Source: Bombus terrestris (Eukaryota > Arthropoda > Insecta > Hymenoptera > Apidae). From it: a stretch of 64,000 nt of DNA. A model generated the notes under the pieces. It made no database searches. It worked only from the letters and a program-made list of their open reading frames with translations, and was not told the origin of the DNA. The stretch spans positions 62,001-126,000 of the forward strand of contig NW_025963576.1 in NCBI RefSeq assembly GCF_910591885.1, written 5' to 3'. Both the position numbers and the translations under genes were made by a program. The first letter of the stretch is position 1, and every line of letters starts with the position of its first letter. Shown piece after piece: positions 15,501 through 30,200 of the stretch.

Positions 15501-18450
15501 AAACCATGGAACAACGTGGGACAACGTGGGACAACGTGGGACAACGTGGGACAACGTGGGACACCGTTGGACATCGTTGGACATCGTTGGACACCGTTGG
15601 ACACCGTTGGACACCGTTGGACACCGTGGGACAACGTGGGACAACGTGGGACAACGTGGGACAACGTGGGACAACGTGGGACAACGTGGGACAACGTGGG
15701 ACAACGTGGGACAACGTGGGACAACGTGGGACAACGTGGGACAACGTGGGACAACGTGGGACAACGTGGGACAACGTGGGACAACGTGGGACAACGTGGG
15801 ACAACGTGGGACAACGTGGGACACCGTTGGACATCGTTGGACACCGTGGGACAACGTGGGACACCGTTGGACATCGTTGGACACCGTGGGACAACGTGGG
15901 ACAACGTGGGACAACGTGGGACACCGTTGGACACCGTTGGACATCGTTGGACATCGTTGGACATCGTGGGACACCGTTGGACATCGTTGGACATCGTTGG
16001 ACATCGTTGGACACCGTTGGACACCGTTGGACACCGTTGGACACCGTTGGACACCGTTGGACACCGTTGGACATCGGTGGACATCGTGGGACACCGTTGG
16101 ACACCGTTGGACATCGTTGGACACCGCTGGACACCGTGGGACACCGTTGGACTCCGTTGGACATCGTTGGACACCGTGGGACAACTTGGGACAACGTGGG
16201 AAACCATGGAACAACGTGGGACAACGTGGGACAACGTGGGACAACGTGGGACAACGTGGGACACCGTTGGACATCGTTGGACACCGTGGGACAACGTGGG
16301 ACAACGTGGGACAACGTGGGACAACGTGGGACAACGTGGGACAACGTGGGACAACGTGGGACAACGTGGGACAACGTGGGACAACGTGGGACAACGTGGG
16401 ACACCGTTGGACATCGTTGGACACCGTGGGACAACGTGGGACAACCTGGGACACCGTTGGACACCGTTGGACATCGTTGGACATCGTTGGACATCGTGGG
16501 ACACCGTTGGACATCGTTGGACATCGTTGGACACCGTTGGACATCGTTGGACATCGTTGGACATCGTTGGACACCGTTGGACACCGTTGGACACCGTTGG
16601 ACACCGTTGGACATCGGTGGACATCGTGGGACACCGTTGGACACCGTTGGACATCGTTGGACATCGTTGGACACCGTTGGACACCGTTGGACACCGTTGG
16701 ACACCGTGGGACAACGTGGGACAACGTGGGACAACGTGGGACAACGTGGGACAACGTGGGACAACGTGGGACAACGTGGGAAACCATGGAACAACGTGGG
16801 ACAACGTGGGACACCGTTGGACATCGTTGGACAACGTGGGACAACGTGGGACAACGTGGGACAACGTGGGACAACGTGGGACAACGTGGGACAACGTGGG
16901 ACACCGTTGGACACCGTGGGACAACGTTGGACACCGTTGGACATCGTTGGACACCGTGGGACAACGTGGGACAACGTGGGACAACGTGGGACAACGTGGG
17001 ACAACGTGGGACAACGTGGGACAACGTGGGACAACGTGGGACAACGTGGGACAACGTGGGACAACGTGGGACATCGTGGGACAACGTGGGACAACGTGGG
17101 ACAACGTGGGACAACGTGGGACAACGTGGGACACCGTTGGACAACGTGGGACACCGTTGGACAACGTGGGACAACGTGGGAAACCATGGAACAACGTGGG
17201 ACAACGTGGGACAACGTTGGACACCGTTGGACAACGTGGGACATCGTGGGACAACGTGGGACAACGTGGGACAACGTGGGAAACCATGGAACAACGTGGG
17301 ACAACGTGGGACACCGTTGGACACCGTGGGACACCGTTGGACACCGTCGGACACCGTTGGACATCGTTGGACATCGTTGGACATCGTGGGACACCGTTGG
17401 ACATCGTTGGACATCGTTGGACACCGTTGGACATCGTTGGACACCGTTGGACATCGTTGGACATCGTTGGACATCGTGGGACACCGTTGGACATCGTTGG
17501 ACAACGTGGGACAACGTGGGACAACGTGGGACAACGTGGGACAACGTGGGACAACGTGGGACAACGTGGGACAACGTGGGACAACGTGGGACACCGTTGG
17601 ACACCGTGGGACACCGTTGGACAACGTGGGACAACGTGGGACAACGTGGGACAACGTGGGACAACGTGGGACAACGTGGGACAACGTGGGACAACGTGGG
17701 ACAACGTGGGACAACGTGGGACAACGTGGGACACCGTTGGACACCGTTGGACATCGTTGGACACCGTTGGACACCGTGGGACAACGTGGGACAACGTGGG
17801 ACAACGTGGGACAACGTGGGACAACGTGGGACAACGTGGGACAACGTGGGACAACGTAGGACAACGTGCGACAACGTGGGACACCGTTGGACATCGTTGG
17901 ACACCGTGGGACATCGTGGGACAACGTGGGACAACGTGGGACAACGTGGGACAACGTGGGACAACGTGGGACAACGTGGGACAACGTGGGACAACGTGGG
18001 ACAACGTAGGACAACGTGGGACAACGTGGGACACCGTTGGACATCGTTGGACACCGTGGGACAACGTGGGACAACGTGGGACAACGTGGGACAACGTGGG
18101 ACAACGTGGGACAACGTGGGACAACGTGGGACAACGTGGGACAACGTGGGACAACGTGGGACAACGTGGGACAACGTGGGACAACGTGGGACACCGTTGG
18201 GCATCGTTGGACACCGTGGGACAACGTGGGACAACGTGGGACAACGTGGGACAACGTGGGACAACGTGGAACACCGTTGGACATCGTTGGACATCGTTGG
18301 ACATCGTGGGACACCGTTGGACATCGTTGGACATCGTTGGACACCGTTGGACACCGTTGGACACCGTGGGACAACGTGGGACAACGTGGGACAACGTGGG
18401 ACAACGTGGGACAACGTGGGACAACGTGGGACAACGTGGGACAACGTGGG
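15501..18450. repeat. Tandem higher-order unit of about 2.9 kb, copy 2
   Basis: Adjacent partner of 12,651-15,500, beginning at aaaccatgga 15501. Changes private to this copy include acaacttggg at 16181 and a Tg unit at 17911. Homology fades in the Ag run near 18,450, just before the acaacgtggt unit at 18481. Since the copies abut, a single unequal exchange within Ag runs is the simplest origin (inference). Confidence 0.9.
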
Positions 18451-20290
18451 ACAACGTGGGACAACGTGGGACAACGTGGGACAACGTGGTACAACGTGGG
18501 ACAACGTGGGACAACGTGGGACAACGTGGGACAACGTGGGACAACGTGGGACAACGTGGGACAACGTGGGACAACGTGGGACAACGTGGGACATCGTGGG
18601 AGAACGTGGGACAACGTGGGACAACGTGGGACAACGTGGGACAACGTGGGACAACGTGGGACAACGTGGGACAACGTGGGACAACGTGGGACATCGTGGG
18701 ACAACGTGGGACAACGTGGGACAACGTGGGACAACGTGGGACAACGTGGGACACCGTTGGACAACGTGGGACACCGTTGGACATCGTTGGACACCGTGGG
18801 ACAACGTGGGACAACGTGGGACAACGTGGGACACCGTTGGACACCGTTGGACATCGTTGGACATCGTTGGACATCGTGGGACACCGTTGGACATCGTTGG
18901 ACACCGTTGGACACCGTGGGACAACGTGGGACAACGTGGGACAACGTGGGACACCGTTGGACATCGTTGGACACCGTGGGACAACGTGGGACAACGTGGG
19001 ACAACGTGGGACACCGTGGGACAACGTGGGACAACGTGGGACAACGTGGGACACCGTTGGACACCGTTGGACATCGTTGGACATCGTTGGACATCGTGGG
19101 ACACCGTTGGACATCGTTGGACACCGTTGGACACCGTGGGACAACGTGGGACAACGTGGGACAACGTGGGACACCGTTGGACAACGTTGGACACCGTGGG
19201 ACAACGTGGGACAACGTGGGACAATGTGGGACAACGTGGGACAACGTGGGACAACGTGGGACAACGTGGGACAACGTGGGACAACGTGGGACAACGTGGG
19301 ACAACGTGGGACAACGTGGGACAACGTGGGACAACGTGGGACAACGTGGGACAACGTGGGACATCGTGGGACAACGTGGGACAACGTGGGACAACGTGGG
19401 ACAACGTGGGACAACGTGGGACAACGTGGGACAACGTGGGACATCGTGGGACAACGTGGGACAACGTGGGACAACGTGGGACAACGTGGGACAACGTGGG
19501 ACACCGTTGGACAACGTGGGACACCGTTGGACATCGTTGGACACCGTGGGACAACGTGGGACAACGTGGGACAACGTGGGACAACGTGGGACACCGTTGG
19601 ACATCGTTGGACACCGTTGGACATCGTTGGACACCGTGGGACACCGTTGGACACCGTTGGACACCGTTGGACATCGGTGGACATCGTGGGACACCGTTGG
19701 ACACCGTTGGACACCGTTGGACACATTTGGACACCGTGGGACAACGTGGGACAACGTGGGACAACGTGGGACAACGTGGGACAACGTGGGACAACGTGGG
19801 ACAACGTGGGACAACGTGGGACAACGTGGGACAACGTGGGACAACGTGGGACAACGTGGGACAACGTGGGACAACGTGGGACATCGTGGGACAACGTGGG
19901 ACAACGTGGGACAACGTGGGACAACGTGGGACAACGTGGGACAACGTGGGACAACGTGGGACAACGTCGGACAACGTGGGACATCGTGGGACAACGTGGG
20001 ACAACGTGGGACAACGTGGGACAACGTGGGACACCGTTGGACATCGTTGGACACCGTGGGACAACGTGGGACAACGTGGGACAACGTGGGACACCGTTGG
20101 ACACCGTTGGACATCGTTGGACATCGTTGGACATCGTGGGACACCGTTGGACATCGTTGGACACCGTTGGACATCGTTGGACACCGTGGGACAACGTGGG
20201 ACAACGTGGGACAACGTGGGACACCGTTGGACAACGTGGGACAACGTGGGACAACATGGGACAACATGGGACAACGTGGGACAACGTGGG

Positions 20291-21300
20291 ATACCGTTGG
20301 ACACCGTGGGACACCGTTGGACAACGTGGGACAACGTGGGACAACGTGGGACAACGTGGGACAACGTGGGACAACGTGGGACAACGTGGGACAACGTGGG
20401 ACAACGTGGGACATCGTGGGACAACGTGGGACAACGTGGGACATCGTTGGACATCGTTGGACATCGTGGGACACCGTTGGACATCGTTGGACATCGTTGG
20501 ACACCGTTGGACATCGTTGGACATCGTTGGACATCGTTGGACACCGTTGGACACCGTTGGACACCGTTGGACACCGTTGGACACCGTTGGACATCGGTGG
20601 ACATCGTGGGACACCGTAGGACACCGTTGGACATCGTTGGACACCGTTGGACACCGTGGGACACCGTTGGACACCGTTGGACATCGTTGGACACCGTGGG
20701 ACAACGTGGGACAACGTGGGAAACCATGGAACAACGTGGGACAACGTGGCACAACGTGGGACAACGTGGGACAACGTGGGACACCGTTGGACATCGTTGG
20801 ACACCGTGGGACAACGTGGGACAACGTGGGACACCGTTGGACACCGTTGGACATCGTTGGACATCGTTGGACACCGTTGGACACCGTTGGACACCGTTGG
20901 ACACCGTGGGACAACGTGGGACAACGTGGGACAACGTGGGACAACGTGGGACAACGTGGGACACCGTTGGACAACGTGGGACAACGTGGGACATCGTGGG
21001 ACAACGTGGGACAACGTGGGACAACGTGGGACAACGTGGGACAACGTGGGACACCGTTGGACAACGTGGGACATCGTTGGACATCGTTGGACATCGTTGG
21101 ACACCGTTGGACACCGTTGGACACCGTTGGACACCGTTGGACACCGTTGGACATCGGTGGACATCGTGGGACACCGTTGGACACCGTTGGACATCGTTGG
21201 ACACCGTTGGACACCGTGGGACACCGTTGGACACCGTTGGACATCGTTGGACACCGTGGGACAACGTGGGACAACGTGGGAAACCATGGAACAACGTGGG
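20291..21300. repeat. Segmental duplication, copy 2 (partner of 11,611-12,660)
   Basis: It carries acaccgtagg, aaaccatgga, acaacgtggc and a second aaaccatgga in the same order and at the same spacing as the partner. It differs upstream, where acaacatggg is doubled (20251 and 20261); the partner has a single copy at 11581. Confidence 0.85.
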
Positions 21301-22480
21301 ACAACGTGGGACAACGTGGGACACCGTTGGACATCGTTGGACATCGTTGGACACCGTTGGACACCGTTGGACACCGTTGGACACCGTGGGACAACGTGGG
21401 ACAACGTGGGACAACGTGGGACAACGTGGGACAACGTGGGACAACGTGGGACAACGTGGGACAACGTGGGACAACGTGGGACAACGTGGGACAACGTGGG
21501 ACAACGTGGGACAACGTGGGACAACGTGGGACAACGTGGGACAACGTGGGACAACGTGGGACATCGTGGGACAACGTGGGACAACGTGGGACAACGTGGG
21601 ACAACGTGGGACAACGTGGGACAACGTGGGACAACGTGGGACAACGTGGGACAACGTGGGACAACGTGGGACACCGTTGGACACCGTTGGACACCGTTGG
21701 ACATCGCTGGACACCGTTGGACACCGTTGGACACCGTTGGACACCGTGGGACAACGTGGGACAACGTGGGACAACGTGGGACAACGTGGGACACCGTTGG
21801 ACATCGTTGGACACCGTGGGACAACGTGGGACAACGTGGGACAACGTGGGACAACGTGGGACAACGTGGGACAACGTGGGACAACGTGGGACAACGTGGG
21901 ACACCGTTGGACATCGTTGGACACCGTGGGACAACGTGGGACACCGTTGGACATCGTTGGACACCGTGGGACAACGTGGGACAACGTGGGACAACGTGGG
22001 ACACCGTTGGACACCGTTGGACATCGTTGGACATCGTTGGACATCGTGGGACACCGTTGGACATCGTTGGACATCGTTGGACATCGTTGGACACCGTTGG
22101 ACACCGTTGGACACCGTTGGACACCGTTGGACACCGTTGGACACCGTTGGACACCGTTGGACATCGGTGGACATCGTGGGACACCGTTGGACACCGTTGG
22201 ACATCGTTGGACACCGTTGGACACCGTGGGACACCGTTGGACATCGTTGGACACCGTGGGACAACGTGGGACAACGTGGGACAACGTGGGACAACGTGGG
22301 ACAACGTGGGACAACGTGGGACAACGTGGGACAACGTGGGACACCGTTGGACATCGTTGGACACCGTGGGACAACGTGGGACACCGTTGGACATCGTTGG
22401 ACACCGTGGGACAACGTGGGACAACGTGGGACAACGTGGGACACCGTTGGACATCGTTGGACACCGTGGGACAACGTGGG

Positions 22481-25440
22481 ACAACCTGGGACACCGTTGG
22501 ACACCGTTGGACATCGTTGGACATCGTTGGACATCGTGGGACACCGTTGGACATCGTTGGACATCGTTGGACACCGTTGGACATCGTTGGACATCGTTGG
22601 ACATCGTTGGACACCGTTGGACACCGTTGGACACCGTTGGACACCGTTGGACATCGGTGGACATCGTGGGACACCGTTGGACACCGTTGGACATCGTTGG
22701 ACATCGTTGGACACCGTTGGACACCGTTGGACACCGTTGGACACCGTGGGACAACGTGGGACAACGTGGGACAACGTGGGACAACGTGGGACAACGTGGG
22801 ACAACGTGGGACAACGTGGGACAACGTGGGACAACGTGGGACAACGTGGGACAACGTGGGACAACGTGGGACAACGGGGGACAACGTGGGACAACGTGGG
22901 ACAACGTGGGACATCGTGGGACAACGTGGGACAACGTGGGACAACGTGGGACAACGTGGGACAACGTGGGACAACGTGGGACAACGTGGGACAACGTGGG
23001 ACAACGTGGGACAACGTGGGACAACGTGGGACAACGTGGGACATCGTGGGACACCGTTGGACATCGTTGGACACCGTGGGACAACGTGGGACAACGTGGG
23101 ACAACGTGGGACAACGTGGGACAACGTGGGACAACGTGGGACAACGTGGGACAACGTGGGACAACGTGGGACATCGTGGGACAACGTGGGACAACGTGGG
23201 ACAACGTGGGACAACGTGGGACAACGTGGGACACCGTTGGACAACGTGGGACACCGTTGGACATCGTTGGACACCGTGGGACAACGTGGGACAACGTGGG
23301 ACAACGTGGGACACCGTTGGACGCCGTGGGACACCGTTGGACACCGTTGGACACCGTTGGACACCGTTGGACACCGTGGGACAACGTGGGACAACGTGGG
23401 ACAACGTGGGACAACGTGGGACAACATGGGACAACGTGGGACAACGTTGGACACCGTTGGACATCGGTGGACATCGTGGGACACCGTTGGACACCGTTGG
23501 ACATCGTTGGACACCGTTGGACACCGTGGGACAACGTGGGACAACGTGGGACAACGTGGGAAACCATGGAACAACGTGGGACAACGTGGGACAACGTGGG
23601 ACAACGTGGGACAACGTGGGACACCGTTGGACATCGTTGGACACCGTTGGACATCGGTGGACATCGTGGGACAACGCGGGAAACCATGGAACAACGTGGG
23701 ACAACGTGGGACAACGTGGGACAACATGGGACAACGTGGGACAACGTGGGACACCGTTGGACATCGTTGGACAACGTGGGACAACGTGGGACAACGTGGG
23801 ACAAAGTGGGACAACGTGGGACAACGTGGGACAACGTGGGACAACGTGGGACAACGTGGGACAACGTGGGACAACGTGGGACAACGTGGGACAACGTGGG
23901 ACAACGTGGGACATCGTGGGACACCGTTGGACATCGTTGGACACCGTGGGACAACGTGGGACAACGTGGGACAACGTGGGACAACGTGGGACAACGTGGG
24001 ACAACGTGGGACAACGTGGGACAACGTGGGACATCGTGGGACAACGTGGGACAACGTGGGACAACGTGGGACAACGTGGGACAACGTGGGACATCGTGGG
24101 ACAACGTGGGACAACGTGGGACAACGTGGGACAACGTGGGACAACGTGGGACAACGTGGGACAACGTGGGACAACGTGGGACAACGTGGGACAACGTGGG
24201 ACAACGTGGGACATCGTGGGACAACGTGGGACAACGTGGGACAACGTGGGACAACGTGGGACAACGTGGGACAACGTGGGACAACGTGGGACAACGTGGG
24301 ACAACGTGGGACATCGTGGGACAACGTGGGACAACGTGGGACAACGTGGGACAACGTGGGACAACGTGGGACACCGTTGGACAACGTGGGAGACCGTTGG
24401 ACATCGTTGGACACCGTGGGACAACGTGGGACAACGTGGGACAACGTGGGACACCGTTGGACACCGTTGGACATCGTTGGACATCGTTGGACATCGTGGG
24501 ACACCGTTGGACATCGTTGGACACCGTTGGACATCGTTGGACACCGTTGGACATCGTTGGACACCGTGGGACAACGTGGGACAACGTGGGACAACGTGGG
24601 ACACCGTTGGACATCGTTGGACACCGTTGGACATCGTTGGACACCGTGGGACACCGTTGGACACCGTTGGACACCGTTGGACACCGTTGGACATCGGTGG
24701 ACATCGTGGGACACCGTTGGACACCATTGGACATCGTTGGACACCGTTGGACACCGTGGGACAACGTGGGACAACGTGGGACAACGTGGGACAACGTGGG
24801 ACAACATGGGACAACGTGGGACAACGTGGGATACCGTTGGACACCGTGGGACACCGTTGGACAACGTGGGACAACGTGGGACAACGTGGGACAACGTGGG
24901 ACACCGTTGGACACCGTGGGACACCGTTGGACACCGTTGGACATCGTTGGACACCGTGGGACAACGTGGGACAACGTGGGACAACGTGGGAAACCATGGA
25001 ACAACGTGGGACAACGTGGGACAACGTGGGACAACGTGGGACAACGTGGGACACCGTTGGACATCGTTGGACACCGTTGGACATCGGTGGACATCGTGGG
25101 ACAACGCGGGAAACCATGGAACAACGTGGGACAACGTGGGACAACGTGGGACAACATGGGACAACGTGGGACAACGTGGGACACCGTTGGACATCGTTGG
25201 ACAACGTGGGACATCGTGGGACAACGTGGGACACCGTGGGACAACGTGGGACAACGTGGGACACCGTTGGACACCGTGGGACACCGTTGGACACCGTTGG
25301 ACACCGTTGGACACCGTTCGACACCGTGGGACAACGTGGGACAACGTGGGACAACGTGGGACAACATGGGACAACGTGGGACAACGTGGGACAACGTGGG
25401 ACAACGTGGGACACCGTTGGACACCGTGGGACACCGTTGG
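22481..25440. repeat. Large segmental duplication, copy 1 (offset 11.1-11.3 kb)
   Basis: Ordered private markers reappear at 33.6-36.7 kb: acaacctggg 22481 with 33601, acgccgtggg 23321 with 34421, acaacatggg 23421 with 34521, aaaccatgga 23561 with 34861 and 23681 with 34981, acaaagtggg 23801 with 35101, aaaccatgga 24991 with 36301 and 25111 with 36411, and acaccgttcg 25311 with 36611. The offset is 11,120 then 11,100 then 11,300 bp. The 200-bp step lies between 23,421 and 23,561, where the partner has an added acaacatggg and ataccgttgg segment. Confidence 0.88.
23941..24370 (+). other. G-quadruplex-compatible tract, 43 evenly spaced GGG runs
   Basis: From Cg at 23941 to Ag at 24361 every unit ends in ggg, so GGG recurs with 7-base loops 43 times without a break. 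Four consecutive units already meet the usual rule of G3+ runs with loops of 1 to 7 bases. The complementary strand has matching CCC runs. Seven-base loops are the upper limit of the rule, so any structure may be only moderately stable. This is a sequence match, not evidence that a structure forms. Confidence 0.6.
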
Positions 25441-25630
25441 ACACCGTGGGACACCGTTGGACATCGTTGGACACCGTGGGACAACGTGGGACAACGTGGG
25501 ACACCGTTGGACACCGTGGGACAACGTGGGACAACGTGGGACAACGTGGGACAACGTGGGACAACGTGGGACAACGTAGGACAACGTGGGACAACGTGGG
25601 ACACCGTTGGACATCGTTGGACACCGTGGG

Positions 25631-27430
25631 ACAACGTGGGACAACGTGGGACAACGTGGGACAACGTGGGACAACGTGGGACAACGTGGGACAACGTGGG
25701 ACAACGTGGGACAACGTGGGACAACGTAGGACAACGTGGGACAACGTGGGACACCGTTGGACATCGTTGGACACCGTGGGACAACGTGGGACAACGTGGG
25801 ACAACGTGGGACAACGTGGGACAACGTGGGACAACGTGGGACAACGTGGGACAACGTGGGACAACGTGGGACAACGTGGGACAACGTGGTACAACGTGGG
25901 ACAACGTGGGACAACGTGGGACAACGTGGGACAACGTGGGACAACGTGGGACAACGTGGGACAACGTGGGACAACGTGGGACAACGTGGGACATCGTGGG
26001 AGAACGTGGGACAACGTGGGACAACGTGGGACAACGTGGGACAACGTGGGACAACGTGGGACAACGTGGGACAACGTGGGACAACGTGGGACAACGTGGG
26101 ACAACGTGGGACATCGTGGGACAACGTGGGACAACGTGGGACAACGTGGGACAACGTGGGACAACGTGGGACACCGTTGGACAACGTGGGACACCGTTGG
26201 ACATCGTTGGACACCGTGGGACAACGTGGGACAACGTGGGACAACGTGGGACACCGTTGGACACCGTTGGACATCGTTGGACATCGTTGGACATCGTGGG
26301 ACACCGTTGGACATCGTTGGACACCGTTGGACACCGTTGGACAACGTGGGACAACGTGGGACAACGTGGGACACCGTTGGACATCGTTCGACACCGTGGG
26401 ACAACGTGGGACAACGTGGGACAACGTGGGACAACGTGGGACAACGTGGGACAACGTGGGACAACGTGGGACAACGTGGGACAACGTGGGACAACGTGGG
26501 ACAACGTGGGACAACGTGGGACAACGTGGGACAACGTGGGACAACGTGGGACAACGTGGGACATCGTGGGACAACGTGGGACAACGTGGGACAACGTGGG
26601 ACAACGTGGGACAACGTGGGACACCGTTGGACAACGTGGGACACCGTTGGACATCGTTGGACACCGTGGGACAACGTGGGACAACGTGGGACAACGTGGG
26701 ACAACGTGGGACAACGTGGGACACCGTTGGACATCGTTGGACACCGTTGGACATCGTTGGACACCGTGGGACACCGTTGGACACCGTTGGACACCGTTGG
26801 ACATCGGTGGACATCGTGGGACACCGTTGGACACCGTTGGACACCGTTGGACACATTTGGACACCGTGGGACAACGTGGGACAACGTGGGACAACGTGGG
26901 ACAACGTGGGACAACGTGGAACAACGTGGGACAACGTGGGACAACGTGGGACAACGTGGGACAACGTGGGACAACGTGGGACAACGTGGGACAACGTGGG
27001 ACAACGTGGGACATCGTGGGACAACGTGGGACAACGTGGGACAACGTGGGACAACGTGGGACAACGTGGGACAACGTGGGACAACGTGGGACAACGTGGG
27101 ACAACGTGGGACACCGTTGGACATCGTTGGACACCGTGGGACAACGTGGGACAACGTGGGACACCGTGGGACACCGTTGGACACCGTTGGACATCGTTGG
27201 ACACCGTGGGACAACGTGGGACAACGTGGGACACCGTTGGACACCGTGGGACACCGTTGGACAACGTGGGACAACGTGGGACAACGTGGGACAACGTGGG
27301 ACAACGTGGGACAACGTGGGACAACGTGGGACAACGTGGGACAACGTGGGACAACGTGGGACAACGTGGGACAACGTGGGACACCGTTGGACACCGTTGG
27401 ACATCGTTGGACACCGTTGGACACCGTGGG
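25631..27430. repeat. 1.8-kb tandem higher-order unit, copy 1
   Basis: Markers recur 1,810 then 1,800 bp downstream: acaacgtagg 25721 with 27531, acaacgtggt 25881 with 27691, agaacgtggg 26001 with 27811, acatcgttcg 26381 with 28181, acacatttgg 26851 with 28651. The 10-bp step is one Ag unit lost between agaacgtggg and the next acatcgtggg. An older relative with acaacgtggt 18481, agaacgtggg 18601 and acacatttgg 19721 lies 7.1-7.4 kb upstream. Confidence 0.88.
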
Positions 27431-28700
27431 ACAACGTGGGACAACGTGGGACAACGTGGGACAACGTGGGACAACGTGGGACAACGTGGGACAACGTGGG
27501 ACAACGTGGGACAACGTGGGACAACGTGGGACAACGTAGGACAACGTGGGACAACGTGGGACACCGTTGGACATCGTTGGACACCGTGGGACAACGTGGG
27601 ACAACGTGGGACAACGTGGGACAACGTGGGACAACGTGGGACAACGTGGGACAACGTGGGACAACGTGGGACAACGTGGGACAACGTGGGACAACGTGGT
27701 ACAACGTGGGACAACGTGGGACAACGTGGGACAACGTGGGACAACGTGGGACAACGTGGGACAACGTGGGACAACGTGGGACAACGTGGGACAACGTGGG
27801 ACATCGTGGGAGAACGTGGGACAACGTGGGACAACGTGGGACAACGTGGGACAACGTGGGACAACGTGGGACAACGTGGGACAACGTGGGACAACGTGGG
27901 ACAACGTGGGACATCGTGGGACAACGTGGGACAACGTGGGACAACGTGGGACAACGTGGGACAACGTGGGACACCGTTGGACAACGTGGGACACCGTTGG
28001 ACATCGTTGGACACCGTGGGACAACGTGGGACAACGTGGGACAACGTGGGACACCGTTGGACACCGTTGGACATCGTTGGACATCGTTGGACATCGTGGG
28101 ACACCGTTGGACATCGTTGGACACCGTTGGACACCGTTGGACAACGTGGGACAACGTGGGACAACGTGGGACACCGTTGGACATCGTTCGACACCGTGGG
28201 ACAACGTGGGACAACGTGGGACAACGTGGGACAACGTGGGACAACGTGGGACAACGTGGGACAACGTGGGACAACGTGGGACAACGTGGGACAACGTGGG
28301 ACAACGTGGGACAACGTGGGACAACGTGGGACAACGTGGGACAACGTGGGACAACGTGGGACATCGTGGGACAACGTGGGACAACGTGGGACAACGTGGG
28401 ACAACGTGGGACAACGTGGGACACCGTTGGACAACGTGGGACACCGTTGGACATCGTTGGACACCGTGGGACAACGTGGGACAACGTGGGACAACGTGGG
28501 ACAACGTGGGACAACGTGGGACACCGTTGGACATCGTTGGACACCGTTGGACATCGTTGGACACCGTGGGACACCGCTGGACACCGTTGGACACCGTTGG
28601 ACATCGGTGGACATCGTGGGACACCGTTGGACACCGTTGGACACCGTTGGACACATTTGGACACCGTGGGACAACGTGGGACAACGTGGGACAACGTGGG
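27431..28700. repeat. 1.8-kb tandem higher-order unit, copy 2 (partial)
   Basis: Adjacent to copy 1 and sharing acaacgtagg, acaacgtggt, agaacgtggg, acatcgttcg and acacatttgg in order. A further relative at about 37,281-38,310 shares acaacgtagg (37281), acatcgttcg (37831) and acacatttgg (38301). Confidence 0.85.
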
Positions 28701-29790
28701 ACAACGTGGGACAACGTGGGACATCGTGGGACAACGTGGGACAACGTGGAACAACGTGGGACAACGTGGGACACCGTTGGACATCGTTGGACACCGTGGG
28801 ACAACGTGGGACAACGTGGGACAACGTGGGACACCGTTGGACACCGTTGGACATCGTTGGACATCGTTGGACATCGTGGGACACCGTTGGACATCGTTGG
28901 ACACCGTTGGACATCGTTGGACACCGTGGGACAACGTGGGACAACGTGGGACAACGTGGGACACCGTTGGACAACGTGGGACAACGTGGGACAACGTGGG
29001 ACAACATGGGACAACGTGGGACAACGTGGGATACCGTTGGACACCGTGGGACACCGTTGGACAACGTGGGACAACGTGGGACAACGTGGGACAACGTGGG
29101 ACAACGTGGGAGAACGTGGGACAACGTGGGACACCGTTGGACACCGTGGGACACCGTTGGACACCGTTGGACATCGTTGGACACCGTGGGACAACGTGGG
29201 ACAACGTGGGACAACGTGGGAAACCATGGAACAACGTGGGACAACGTGGGACAACGTGGGACAACGTGGGACAACGTGGGACACCGTTGGACATCGTTGG
29301 ACACCGTGGGACAACGTGGGACAACGTGGGACACCGTTGGACACCGTTGGACATCGTTGGACATCGTTGGACACCGTTGGACACCGTTGGACAACGTGGG
29401 ACACCGTTGGACATCGTTGGACACCGTGGGACAACGTGGGACAACGTGGGACAACGTGGGACACCGTAGGACACCGTTGGACATCGTTGGACATCGTTGG
29501 ACATCGTGGGACACCGTTGGACATCGTTGGACACCGTTGGACATCGTTGGACACCGTGGGACAACGTGGGACAACGTGGGACAACGTGGGACACCGTTGG
29601 ACATCGTTGGACACCGTTGGACATCGTTGGACACCGTGGGACAACGTGGGACAACGTGGGACAACGTGGGACACCGTTGGACATCGTTGGACACCGTTGG
29701 ACATCGTTGGACACCGTGGGACACCGTTGGACACCGTTGGACACCGTTGGACATCGGTGGACATCGTGGGACAACGTGGGAAACCATGGA
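28181..29790. repeat. Segmental duplication, copy 1 (offset 9,650-9,760 bp)
   Basis: acatcgttcg 28181, acacatttgg 28651, acaacgtgga 28741, acaacatggg 29001 and agaacgtggg 29111 all recur exactly 9,650 bp downstream. acaccgtagg 29461, acatcggtgg 29751 and aaaccatgga 29781 recur at 9,760 bp, so 11 units were gained or lost between them. Confidence 0.87.
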
Positions 29791-30200
29791 ACAACGTGGG
29801 ACAACGTGGGACAACGTGGGACAACGTGGGACAACGTGGGACACCGTTGGACATCGTTGGACACCGTGGGACAACGTGGGACAACGTGGGACACCGTTGG
29901 ACACCGTTGGACATCGTTGGACACCGTTGGACACCGTGGGACAACGTGGGACAACGTGGGACAACGTGGGACAACGTGGGACAACGTAGGACAACGTGGG
30001 ACAACGTGGGACACCGTTGGACATCGTTGGACAACGTGGGACATCGTGGGACAACGTGGGACAACGTGGGACAACGTGGGACAACGTGGGACACCGTTGG
30101 ACACCGTGGGACACCGTTGGACACCGTTGGACATCGTTGGACACCGTTGGACATCGTTGGACACCGTGGGACAACGTGGGACAACGTGGGAAACCATGGA

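Larger units (their letters stand above)
11301..29980. repeat. Array zone II (acatcggtgg-bearing, long Ag runs)
   Basis: acatcggtgg first appears at 11,961 and then recurs, in the places I checked followed by acatcgtggg. The zone contains an adjacent tandem duplication of about 2.9 kb (12,651-18,450), a 1.8-kb tandem pair (25,631-28,700) and several of the longest uninterrupted runs of GGG-ending units. TAG-bearing units are few and mostly occur in duplicated pairs (14891 with 17851, 15041 with 18001, 11981 with 20611). Much of 20-30 kb reappears at 33-40 kb. Edges are approximate. Confidence 0.55.

Noticed and set aside
6..27539. A + strand open frame of 9,177 codons, and dozens of overlapping shorter ones
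   Set aside because: The repeat lacks stops in all frames, so long open frames are automatic. Starts are GTG at arbitrary units, all three frames give the same peptide series, ends are set by chance TAG units, and there is no non-repeat domain, signal peptide or ribosome binding site.
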